From positions 1-64,000 of the forward strand of contig NZ_FNPW01000010.1 of the NCBI RefSeq assembly GCF_900107395.1: a stretch of 64,000 nt of DNA. Direction: 5' to 3'. The stretch comes from Pseudomonas sp. NFIX28 (GTDB lineage Bacteria > Pseudomonadota > Gammaproteobacteria > Pseudomonadales > Pseudomonadaceae). Below are positions 55,148 to 62,371 of the stretch, piece after piece. The translations under genes and the position numbers were made by a program. Numbering within the stretch: position 1 is the stretch's first letter; each line of letters opens with the position of its first letter. The notes beneath the pieces were generated by a model, which worked only from the letters and a program-made list of their open reading frames with translations, searched no databases and was not told the DNA's origin.

Positions 55148-55179
55148 AAAACCCCCAGCCCTGCTGGGGGTTTTGTTTT
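55148..55179 (+). terminator. Rho-independent terminator of rpoD
   Basis: ACCCCCAGC and GCTGGGGGT pair around a 3-nt loop and are followed by a T-rich tract, 4 nt after the rpoD stop. Confidence 0.93.
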
Positions 55180-55265
55180 GTGCAGTTTAAAAACGCCATC
55201 ACGCCTCCCCCCTCTGGATTGCCCGTCTACACTCGAAACATTCCCCGTGCCATAACGAGACCGTT

Positions 55266-58200
55266 ATGCCCAGACTGCCGACCGTGCTGGTGCTGTCGCT
55301 GCTCGCCTGGGCCGCAACAGCTGGCGCGCTGCCCCTCACCGATGAAGAACGTGGCTGGCTTTCGGCTCATCCGGAACTGCGCCTGGGCGTCGATGCATCA
55401 TGGCCTCCCTTCGAATATCGCGATGAAGAGGGCCGTTACCAGGGCCTTGCGGCGGATTACATCCATCTGATCCAGGATCGCCTGGCGATCACGCTCAAGC
55501 CGATAGAGCCCGCCAGTTGGAGCGAAGTGCTCGAGTCTGCGAAAAAAGGCAAGCTGGACCTGCTGCCAGGCATCATGTCGACCCCGGAACGGCAAAATTA
55601 CCTGGCCTTCACCCGCCCGTACCTCGACTTCCCTATTGTGATCCTGGCCCATAAAGGTGGCGCACAGCCTCGCAAACTCGCGGATCTGTATGGCCTGAAG
55701 ATCGCCGTCGTCGAAAACTACGCCCCCCACGAACTGCTGCGCACCCATCATCCGGATCTGAACCTGGTCGCCCTGCCCAACGTGAGCTCGGCCTTGCAGG
55801 CACTGGCCCTCAACCAGGTCGATGCCGTGGTCGGCGACCTGGCTTCCAGTGTGTGGAGCCTGCGACAGTTGAAGCTGGACGGGCTCTACGTCAGTGGCGA
55901 AACGCCTTACCGCTATCAATTGGCCATGGGCGTGCCCCGCGACAGCAAGATACTGGTCAGCATTCTCGACAAGGTACTGGCCGACATAAGCCCGGCGGAG
56001 GTCAGCGAAATCCAGCAGCGCTGGGTTGGCAATGTGCTCGACCATCGCTCGTTCTGGTCGGACCTGCTGTTCTACGGCCTGCCGGGGCTGCTACTGCTGT
56101 TTGCCGTGCTGGCGGCGGTGATCCGCATCAATCGCCGGCTGAGCTCCGAGATCGCCCGGCGCGTGGCCCTGGAACAGGAACTGCGTAGCAGCGAATACCA
56201 TTACCGCGGCCTGGTCGAAAGCCTTTCGGCGATCGCCTGGGAGGCGCGTATCAGCGACTTCACCTACAGCTACGTGTCGCCCCATGCCGAACAGTTATTG
56301 GGCTATCCCCTTTCGCACTGGCTGATTCCAGGGTTCTGGCGAAACATCATCCACCCCGCCGATCTCATTCGCGCGCAGAACTTCTGCGACCACGAAGTGC
56401 TGGCCGGGCGCGATCACAGCCTGGATTACCGCGTGATCACCGCCGATGGCCGCTGCCTGTGGGTTCGCGACATCGTCAGCCTGATCGAGCATGGACATGA
56501 ACCAATCATGCGCGGCCTGATGATCGACATCAGCGAAACGAAACGCACCGAAGAGGCCCTGCGGCTCTCGGAACAGAAATTCGCCTCGGTCTTCCAGCAA
56601 TGCCCCGACATCCTGGTCATTGCCCGCCTGTCGGATGGCTGCCTACTGGAGGTCAACGAGGCGTTCGAAGAACAGATCGGCCTGAGCGCGGGGCAAGTCG
56701 TGGGGCAAACGGCCACCGAGCTGAATATCTGGGGCATCCAGGGCGTCGGCCCGGGGCTGCTGCAACGCTTGCAGGCCGGCAGTATCCGCAACCTGGAGAT
56801 GCCTTTCCGCCGCAGCAATGGCCAGTTGTTCACCGGGCTGATCTCCGCCGAACCCTTCGACCTGGAAACCACGCCCGCCCTGGTCGTGGTGGTTCGCGAC
56901 ATCAGTCAACTGAAGGAAACCCAGCAGCAGCTGCAAACCTCCGAAGAGAAGTTCGCCAAGGCTTTTCATGCATCGCCCGACGGCCTGCTGCTGAGTCGCC
57001 AGCGCGACGGCCTGCTAATAGAGGTCAACGAGGGTTTCAGCCGCATCACCGGCTTCAACAGCGCCATGTCTGTCGACCGCTCGACACTGGACCTGGGCAT
57101 CTGGGTCAACCTGAATGAACGCCGGCAGATGCTCGACCTGCTGCAGCGCGATGGCTTCGTACGCGACTTCAGCTGCCATATTCGCCGCAACGACGGCCAG
57201 ATCCGCCTCTGTGAGCTCTCCAGCCGGCCGCTGCCGATCGGTGACGAAGATTGCATGCTGACCATTGCCCGCGACATTACCGAGCGCCACCTGATGCAAG
57301 AGAAACTGCAACAGGCCGCCACGGTGTTCGAGAGCACCGCCGAAGGCGTACTGATCACCGATACCCAGCAACACATCAGCGCGGTCAATCGGGCGTTCAG
57401 TGAAATCACCGGCTACAGCGAAACCGAAGCCCTGGGGCACACGCCGCGCCTGCTGGCTTCCGGCCTGCATGACAGCGCCTTCTACGCCGCCATGTGGCAC
57501 CAACTGACCGCCGAGGGCCATTGGCAGGGAGAGATCTGCAATCGACGCAAAAATGGCGAGCTGTACCCCAGCTGGTTGACCATCAGCGCCGTGCGCAACA
57601 AAGACCGGTTCATCACCCATTTCGTCGCGGTGTTCGCCGATATTTCCAGCCTCAAGCACGCCCAGGCCAAGCTCGACTACCAGGCGCACCACGATCCGCT
57701 GACCGGCTTGCCCAACCGCACCCTGTTCGAAAGCCGCCTGCTGACCGCGCTCAACAGCCAGCAGGAGAATGGTGGCCAGGGTGCCGTGCTGTTTCTCGAT
57801 CTGGACCGCTTCAAGCACATCAATGACAGTCTCGGCCACCCGGTCGGCGACTTGCTGCTCAAGGGCATCGCCGTGCGCCTGAAGGAGCAGCTGCGGGATA
57901 TCGACACCGTGGCCCGCCTGGGCGGCGACGAATTCATCATCCTGCTGCCGGGGCTGCAGCAGCCCAGCGATGCCGACCACATCGCCAACAAGCTGCTGAA
58001 CTGCTTCACCGCGCCATTCCAGGCGGGCGAGCATGAGTTTTTCATCAGCGCCAGCATCGGCACCAGCCTCTATCCCCGGGACGGCTGCGACGTGGCCACA
58101 CTGGTCAAGAACGCCGATGCCGCCATGTACCGCTCCAAGGCCAAGGGCCGTAACCGGGTCGAAAGCTACACCCGCGACCTGACCGCCCAGGCCAGCGAGC

Positions 58201-59009
58201 GCGTGGCCCTGGAACATGAACTGCGGCGAGCCATCGAGCGTAACGAGCTGTATCTCTACTACCAGCCCAAGATCAGGCTCAAGGACCAGGAGCTGGTGGG
58301 CGCCGAAGCCTTGATTCGCTGGCATCACCCGACCTTTGGCGATGTCCCGCCCGAACACTTCATCCCCCTGGCCGAAGAGAACGGCATGATCTTGCAGATC
58401 GGCGACTGGGTGCTGGAGCAAGCCTGCCAGCAATTGCGCGCCTGGAACGAGTGCTACGAGAGCTTCGGCCCGCTCTCGGTCAACCTCGCCGGCGCCCAGT
58501 TGCGCCAGCCGAACCTGCTGGGACGAATTGAGCAATTGCTGAAGGAAAACCGCCTCAAACCCGGCCTATTGCAGCTGGAAATCACCGAAAACTTCATCAT
58601 GAGCCAGGCCGAGGAAGCCCTGGAGGTCCTGCACCAGCTAAAGCACCTGGGCGTTCAGCTGGCCATCGACGACTTCGGTACCGGCTATTCCTCCCTCAGC
58701 TACCTCAAGCGTTTGCCGCTGGATTTCCTGAAGATCGATCAATCTTTCGTCCGCGGCCTGCCCGATGACCCCCACGATGTAGCCATTGTGCGAGCCATCA
58801 TCGCCCTGGGCCGCAGCATGCAATTCACCGTGATCGCCGAAGGCGTGGAAACCCATGACCAGCAGGTATTCCTCGGCAACGAAGGCTGCGAACAGATCCA
58901 GGGCTACATCATCAGCCTGCCGCTGAGCGCCGACGAATTCGCCGCGACCTTTCTACGCTTTCCCGTTTCCGATTTTTCGGATAGCACAGCCGAGAAACCG
59001 TCGCTATAA
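55266..59009 (+). CDS. rmcA: RmcA-type c-di-GMP enzyme: solute-binding, PAS, GGDEF and EAL domains
   Basis: Membrane sensor of 1247 residues: Sec signal (1 to about 21), periplasmic SBP_bac_3 domain (about 30-255), membrane segment (about 266-288), four PAS-like domains (about 305-425, 435-550, 560-672, 685-795), GGDEF (core 886-890) with an intact inhibitory RxxD (877-880), and EAL (1014-1016, DDFGTG 1135-1140, EGVET 1192-1196). Both catalytic cores look whole. Architecture and position beside rpoD match PAO1 PA0575 (RmcA), which lowers c-di-GMP in response to redox state; orthology is inferred. Confidence 0.92.
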   Translation: MPRLPTVLVLSLLAWAATAGALPLTDEERGWLSAHPELRLGVDASWPPFEYRDEEGRYQGLAADYIHLIQDRLAITLKPIEPASWSEVLESAKKGKLDLLPGIMSTPERQNYLAFTRPYLDFPIVILAHKGGAQPRKLADLYGLKIAVVENYAPHELLRTHHPDLNLVALPNVSSALQALALNQVDAVVGDLASSVWSLRQLKLDGLYVSGETPYRYQLAMGVPRDSKILVSILDKVLADISPAEVSEIQQRWVGNVLDHRSFWSDLLFYGLPGLLLLFAVLAAVIRINRRLSSEIARRVALEQELRSSEYHYRGLVESLSAIAWEARISDFTYSYVSPHAEQLLGYPLSHWLIPGFWRNIIHPADLIRAQNFCDHEVLAGRDHSLDYRVITADGRCLWVRDIVSLIEHGHEPIMRGLMIDISETKRTEEALRLSEQKFASVFQQCPDILVIARLSDGCLLEVNEAFEEQIGLSAGQVVGQTATELNIWGIQGVGPGLLQRLQAGSIRNLEMPFRRSNGQLFTGLISAEPFDLETTPALVVVVRDISQLKETQQQLQTSEEKFAKAFHASPDGLLLSRQRDGLLIEVNEGFSRITGFNSAMSVDRSTLDLGIWVNLNERRQMLDLLQRDGFVRDFSCHIRRNDGQIRLCELSSRPLPIGDEDCMLTIARDITERHLMQEKLQQAATVFESTAEGVLITDTQQHISAVNRAFSEITGYSETEALGHTPRLLASGLHDSAFYAAMWHQLTAEGHWQGEICNRRKNGELYPSWLTISAVRNKDRFITHFVAVFADISSLKHAQAKLDYQAHHDPLTGLPNRTLFESRLLTALNSQQENGGQGAVLFLDLDRFKHINDSLGHPVGDLLLKGIAVRLKEQLRDIDTVARLGGDEFIILLPGLQQPSDADHIANKLLNCFTAPFQAGEHEFFISASIGTSLYPRDGCDVATLVKNADAAMYRSKAKGRNRVESYTRDLTAQASERVALEHELRRAIERNELYLYYQPKIRLKDQELVGAEALIRWHHPTFGDVPPEHFIPLAEENGMILQIGDWVLEQACQQLRAWNECYESFGPLSVNLAGAQLRQPNLLGRIEQLLKENRLKPGLLQLEITENFIMSQAEEALEVLHQLKHLGVQLAIDDFGTGYSSLSYLKRLPLDFLKIDQSFVRGLPDDPHDVAIVRAIIALGRSMQFTVIAEGVETHDQQVFLGNEGCEQIQGYIISLPLSADEFAATFLRFPVSDFSDSTAEKPSL

Positions 59010-59010
59010 T
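59005..59010 (+). promoter_or_regulatory. -10 box of the tRNA gene, overlapping the rmcA stop codon
   Basis: TATAAT starts 20 nt upstream of the tRNA and includes the rmcA stop TAA. No clear -35 box is visible inside the rmcA end, so the promoter is only partly defined. Confidence 0.5.
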
Positions 59011-59024
59011 CCGCCGCCTACTGA

Positions 59025-59101
59025 GGGCCTATAGCTCAGTCGGTTAGAGCAGAGGACTCATAATCCTTTGGTCCACGGTTCGAGTCCGTGTGGGCCCACC
59101 A
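59025..59101 (+). tRNA. tRNA-Ile2 (anticodon CAU), attachment site of the mobile element
   Basis: A complete 77-nt cloverleaf with encoded CCA and anticodon CAT at 59059-59061. The acceptor has C4-G69 and C5-G68, and the anticodon stem begins with a G27-U43 wobble; both features match the lysidine-modified isoleucine tRNA recognised by TilS more than elongator tRNA-Met. Annotation as tRNA-Met is common for this gene, and the amino acid cannot be proved from sequence alone. An integrase gene lies downstream, so the 3' end is probably the att core. Confidence 0.93.
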
Positions 59102-59106
59102 CCTTG

Positions 59107-59129
59107 AAAGCCGCGCATTGCGCGGCTTT
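59107..59129 (+). terminator. Terminator-like hairpin after the tRNA
   Basis: AAAGCCGCGC and GCGCGGCTTT are perfect complements around a 3-nt loop, 6 nt after the tRNA CCA. It can terminate the tRNA transcript or, from the other strand, the leftward transcript of the element. Confidence 0.7.
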
Positions 59130-59185
59130 CGCGTATCTGGCATGTGAACTCAAGCAGCCCAAACCGTTCTTGTTACGGCGGTAAT

Positions 59186-59203
59186 GTCCACAAAACGTCC
59201 ACA
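59186..59203. repeat. Direct heptamer repeat at the element's left end
   Basis: GTCCACA occurs twice with start points 11 bp apart, between the tRNA and the first element gene. One helical turn of spacing suggests protein binding; arm-type integrase sites are a reasonable guess. Confidence 0.4.
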
Positions 59204-59206
59204 TCC

Positions 59207-60766
59207 CTATTCAAAGCTCTGAAGCAGCTGGTCCCTAAACCTACTGAAAGCCCGCATGTAGGTGACTGGATGCTGGCTCGTCCAATAGCGTTTATTCCCC
59301 CCTAAAAGCTCCTGCATCTCGTCGTGGGTCTTCTCTAAGGTACTTCCTATCCCTACTGCTCCTATCACGTCAGGACCGACCTTCTCATTGATATGCTGCG
59401 AGAGACTGAACCTTGAGCCACCAGGTTGTTTTTCTGCCTCTTCAACATCACGAAAGAGAGCAGATAGTGAACCAATGGGCTTATCCTTTAACCACTCTGT
59501 AAGAGTATTGAGATCTTTCAGTGTCATATAGATCACATCTTGCATTGGCACCGGCAAACTTCCATATGTAACTTTGAGCTCCTTTTCTAAATCTGGCCTA
59601 ATGTAACTCCCCAGATATTCACCACCATAAACAAAGAAATCTTCCAAAGTTACAACTACGATCCTAGCCTTCATCCCTTTAAACCTCTCAGAGGCTAAAA
59701 GCTTGAAAGCCGTCTCCTGACCTTGCTCAACTCCCTTTATGAAACATTCCTCTAAAAGCCTAGATAGCCAATCTGGATCATAGACGCACTTCATTAAGAC
59801 AGTAGGTATTATCGCCTTCGACTCAAAGATAAATAATTCATCACCATCAACAACAACATAATCAGCAATCTGTCCTACTTTTACAGGAATAACCCCATTA
59901 AGATCCGACATAGAATAAACATCCATAGGAGTTATTCTTAACCGCTCACCTATATATGCCTCAACATCATGTCCGAATTTGACAGAGAACGGCTTACAGG
60001 CTTTCAAGGTTTCCATCGCAATACTTCTCAAACCGGAGATACATAAACCAGCATTGAAGATTACCAGACCTTCATTCTCTATTATTATCGGTTTATTTTT
60101 TAGAGGTGTTTCCTGATACAGCTCCACTGAGTTAGAGTCTTCAACTACAAAGCCCTGCATAAAGTCGTGAAGCTTAGGGAATGTAATTGATACCAATCTT
60201 AGAAATTTAATTAACACATCATCTGAAAGCGCAGGTGACAAGTGACTATAGAAGCATGACAGACTCCACTTAACCACACGATTAGATTCAGCTTTACCTG
60301 CAACAGTTAAAAGGTAAAACGATATCTTATAATAGTCATCTAGCCCAATACCTGTCTTTTCCAAAAACAGTTGATTATTAGTATCAAAGGAGCGCTCAAA
60401 TAATGCTCTCTGTAAAATCACATGACGCAAAGAGTCAATAAAGCCTATTTGATACCAAAGCTGTTGGTTTAGCATAGACCGCACCATCAGCATAAAACTT
60501 CCATTATTAGGACCTAGCAACTTGCTGGAAAGATGATAAATCTTGTTGGCCACCGACCAAAACTCACGCGCCTCCATTTTTAGTGGTCCATCGCGCCCCT
60601 GCAAAGACAGCTTCAACAGGAACATAATTATCCACGGCATACCTTCAACCCCCTTAGTATTCTTATCCAAGTGAGTCAAAGCACAATTAAATGTGGAGAT
60701 ATGAGAATACCGGGAAAGCTCAGTCTTAATACTGGCCAGCTCTCTGGAATATGACTGAACTATCAA
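59207..60766 (-). CDS. Unknown 519-residue cargo protein with PD-(D/E)XK-like nuclease motif; candidate phage-defence gene
   Basis: I do not recognise the family. The protein is soluble, helical in its first 230 residues (no signal or clear membrane segment), and has a C-terminal half with a PD-(D/E)XK-like pattern: FGHDVEAYIGERL (264-276), then D302 in QIADYVVVD and E315-x-K317 in LFIFESKAI. This is the layout of many restriction-like nucleases. The start is a TTG, 7 nt after a perfect TAAGGAG whose TAA is the integrase stop codon. Base composition is far lower in G+C than the neighbours (21 of 60 at 60061-60120, against 40 of 60 at 61621-61680). Cargo between integrase and att in P2/P4-like elements is often anti-phage or lysogenic conversion; this role is inferred. 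Confidence 0.82.
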   Translation of the reverse strand: MIVQSYSRELASIKTELSRYSHISTFNCALTHLDKNTKGVEGMPWIIMFLLKLSLQGRDGPLKMEAREFWSVANKIYHLSSKLLGPNNGSFMLMVRSMLNQQLWYQIGFIDSLRHVILQRALFERSFDTNNQLFLEKTGIGLDDYYKISFYLLTVAGKAESNRVVKWSLSCFYSHLSPALSDDVLIKFLRLVSITFPKLHDFMQGFVVEDSNSVELYQETPLKNKPIIIENEGLVIFNAGLCISGLRSIAMETLKACKPFSVKFGHDVEAYIGERLRITPMDVYSMSDLNGVIPVKVGQIADYVVVDGDELFIFESKAIIPTVLMKCVYDPDWLSRLLEECFIKGVEQGQETAFKLLASERFKGMKARIVVVTLEDFFVYGGEYLGSYIRPDLEKELKVTYGSLPVPMQDVIYMTLKDLNTLTEWLKDKPIGSLSALFRDVEEAEKQPGGSRFSLSQHINEKVGPDVIGAVGIGSTLEKTHDEMQELLGGNKRYWTSQHPVTYMRAFSRFRDQLLQSFE

Positions 60767-60777
60767 CTGGCATCTCC

Positions 60778-61803
60778 TTACTTTTCATGTCCGATATTTG
60801 CGAGTGGGTTTAACCTCACTACCTCAGCCATGTGACCAGGACTGAAGTGAGCATACTTCTGTGTCATAGCCAAGGTCGCGTGGCCAAGCACTTTTTGAAG
60901 GGTGATTATGTCGCCGCCATTCATCATGTAATGGCTGGCGAAGGTATGTCGTAAAACGTGGGTCAGTTGTCCAGCTGGTAGATCTAGCTTTGCAATTTCG
61001 ACAGCCCGCCGGAATATGTCATAGCAAGGCTTGAACGGTAGCGCCTTCAACAGACGCCGCTCCAGCGCCTTGGTGATTGGCACGGTGCGATTCTTGCTCG
61101 ACTTCGTCTTGTGGTACTGAATACGCTGTTGGCGCACCTGGCGCGGCTGTAGCCCCTCTGCCTCGCCCCAACGGGCTCCGGTGGACAAACACACCTCGGC
61201 GATCAGCAGCGTGTCACTGTCCAAGGCTTGCACGCACTCCAGAAAGGGGCCGATCTGCTCAAGAAGCAGATACGCCATCTCAGTTTCATCAAACCGGAGC
61301 CCGCGAACATTGCCCAGCGGGTTGTCCCCATCCCATTCCCCTAAACGCTTCAGCTCGTTGAACAACGCACGCATGTAAGCCAGCTCATGGTTGAGCATGT
61401 TCGCGCTTACAGGCCTGCCTGGCTGCCCTTCCTTGGTGTACCTGGAGTGCTTACCCTCGGCACGCTCTGCACGGTATTGCGCAAAGTGCGAGGCGCTGAA
61501 CTGCGAGGCCTTGGGGTTGCCCATACGCTCGGCCATCAGATCCAGCAGATCCCGACGCTGCTGCCCACTCTTTAACGTCTTGCCGTGGAGCGTGTACCAA
61601 CGATCGATCAGGTCCGTCAGCCGGCGAGGGTCTGCCTTGGGCTTCTTCTCGAACTCCCCCCGCGCACCATCGCCCATAACGCGATTCTGGTAATGGAGCG
61701 CCTCGTTTTTGCTTCGGAACTTCTTACGAATGCGCGGCCCGTCTCGCCCGTCTGGCCTGCAATCCACCAGCCATTCGCCGTCCGCCAGTTTCTTTATAGA
61801 CAT
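60778..61803 (-). CDS. Phage-type tyrosine integrase
   Basis: Site-specific recombinase of 341 residues. An N-terminal SAM-like arm/core-binding part is followed by the catalytic domain with R211 (STGARWGE), a lysine at about 234-237, H282-x-x-R285 (THVLRH), H308 (LGHAT) and nucleophile Y317 (MTQKYAHFSP). All catalytic residues are present. It starts 2 nt after the repressor stop and ends on the Shine-Dalgarno site of the cargo gene. It presumably inserted the element at the tRNA; the right attachment site is outside the window. Confidence 0.95.
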   Translation of the reverse strand: MSIKKLADGEWLVDCRPDGRDGPRIRKKFRSKNEALHYQNRVMGDGARGEFEKKPKADPRRLTDLIDRWYTLHGKTLKSGQQRRDLLDLMAERMGNPKASQFSASHFAQYRAERAEGKHSRYTKEGQPGRPVSANMLNHELAYMRALFNELKRLGEWDGDNPLGNVRGLRFDETEMAYLLLEQIGPFLECVQALDSDTLLIAEVCLSTGARWGEAEGLQPRQVRQQRIQYHKTKSSKNRTVPITKALERRLLKALPFKPCYDIFRRAVEIAKLDLPAGQLTHVLRHTFASHYMMNGGDIITLQKVLGHATLAMTQKYAHFSPGHMAEVVRLNPLANIGHEK

Positions 61804-61805
61804 GG

Positions 61806-62042
61806 TTAGATCGGGCTGACCTGGCCGGACTCTGGGGCAACATCACCAGTCACCAGCCATAGAGCGTATTTCTTGAAGCGTGGGTGGTTTGCGACCTTGA
61901 GGAATGGTGCAAGTCCCATATCTGTTATGCCCGCGTCGTACTTCTTCCAACTGCTGATGCTGATTTCCAGCATTTCGCAGAACTCACTCTGAGTGAGGCC
62001 TTCCTTAGCTCGTATGGCTTTCATTTTTGCCGGCAAATCCAA
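61806..62042 (-). CDS. Small XRE-type repressor of the mobile element
   Basis: Protein of 78 residues with a Cro/CI-type helix-turn-helix at about residues 5-40 (MKAIRAKEGLTQSEFCEMLEISISSWKKYDAG). It lacks a cleavage/dimerisation domain, like the short C repressors of P2-type phages. Divergent from the Cox-like gene with two palindromic operator-like sites in between; likely the lysogeny switch. Confidence 0.88.
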   Translation of the reverse strand: MDLPAKMKAIRAKEGLTQSEFCEMLEISISSWKKYDAGITDMGLAPFLKVANHPRFKKYALWLVTGDVAPESGQVSPI

Positions 62043-62054
62043 TGTGCACCCCTC

Positions 62055-62083
62055 TTGACAGGTTCCAATCTTGGAACCATCAT
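62055..62083 (+). promoter_or_regulatory. Rightward early promoter of the element
   Basis: TTGACA at 62055-62060 and CATCAT at 62078-62083 are spaced 17 nt; the entire spacer is occupied by the first palindromic site. A repressor bound there would block RNA polymerase. The -10 box matches consensus at four of six positions. Confidence 0.5.
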
Positions 62084-62100
62084 GGTTCCATTCTTGGAAC
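62061..62100. promoter_or_regulatory. Two operator-like palindromes in the repressor/Cox intergenic region
   Basis: Site 1 (62061-62078) is GGTTCCAA-TC-TTGGAACC, a perfect inverted repeat. Site 2 (62084-62100) is GGTTCCA-TTC-TTGGAAC. Centres are about 22 bp apart, two helical turns, on the same face. Placement between the divergent XRE and Cox-like genes marks them as operators. Confidence 0.8.
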
Positions 62101-62134
62101 TTTGATCCCCAATATCCCGACAGAGGTTAGCAGA

Positions 62135-62371
62135 ATGCAGATCACCATCGACACGCCCTACGTCACTGTAGGCGAATATGCCAAGCGCTCAGGACAGTCA
62201 GATTCCGCCATCCGGCGCGAGATCGAGCTGGGCCGCTACATCATTCGCCCGAAGACCGAAGGGTCCAAATCCGCTGTGCTTATCAACATGGTGCATATTG
62301 CCCTGGAGGCAGCCGAGCAAGCCGAGCGCGCACGCGGCGGTAAGAGCAGCAAATCCGCGGGCGAGGTGTAA
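62135..62371 (+). CDS. Cox-like DNA-binding regulator/excisionase
   Basis: Protein of 78 residues resembling P2-type Cox: TPYVTVGEYAKRSGQSDSAIRREIELGRY gives a winged-helix/MerR-like HTH, followed by a helical tail. Cox proteins repress the lysogenic promoter and direct excision. MQITID is the likely start; the ORF is open upstream through the operator region but without likeness. The next gene begins at its stop. Confidence 0.78.
   Translation: MQITIDTPYVTVGEYAKRSGQSDSAIRREIELGRYIIRPKTEGSKSAVLINMVHIALEAAEQAERARGGKSSKSAGEV

Noticed and set aside
59025..59101. Labelling the CAU tRNA as elongator or initiator tRNA-Met
   Set aside because: Acceptor C4-G69, C5-G68 and the anticodon arm agree better with lysidine-type tRNA-Ile2; initiator features (three G-C pairs in the anticodon stem) are absent.
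60771..60773. ATG upstream of the cargo gene
   Set aside because: It is in a different frame, ends quickly and directly abuts the Shine-Dalgarno site; the TTG at 60766 has ideal spacing.
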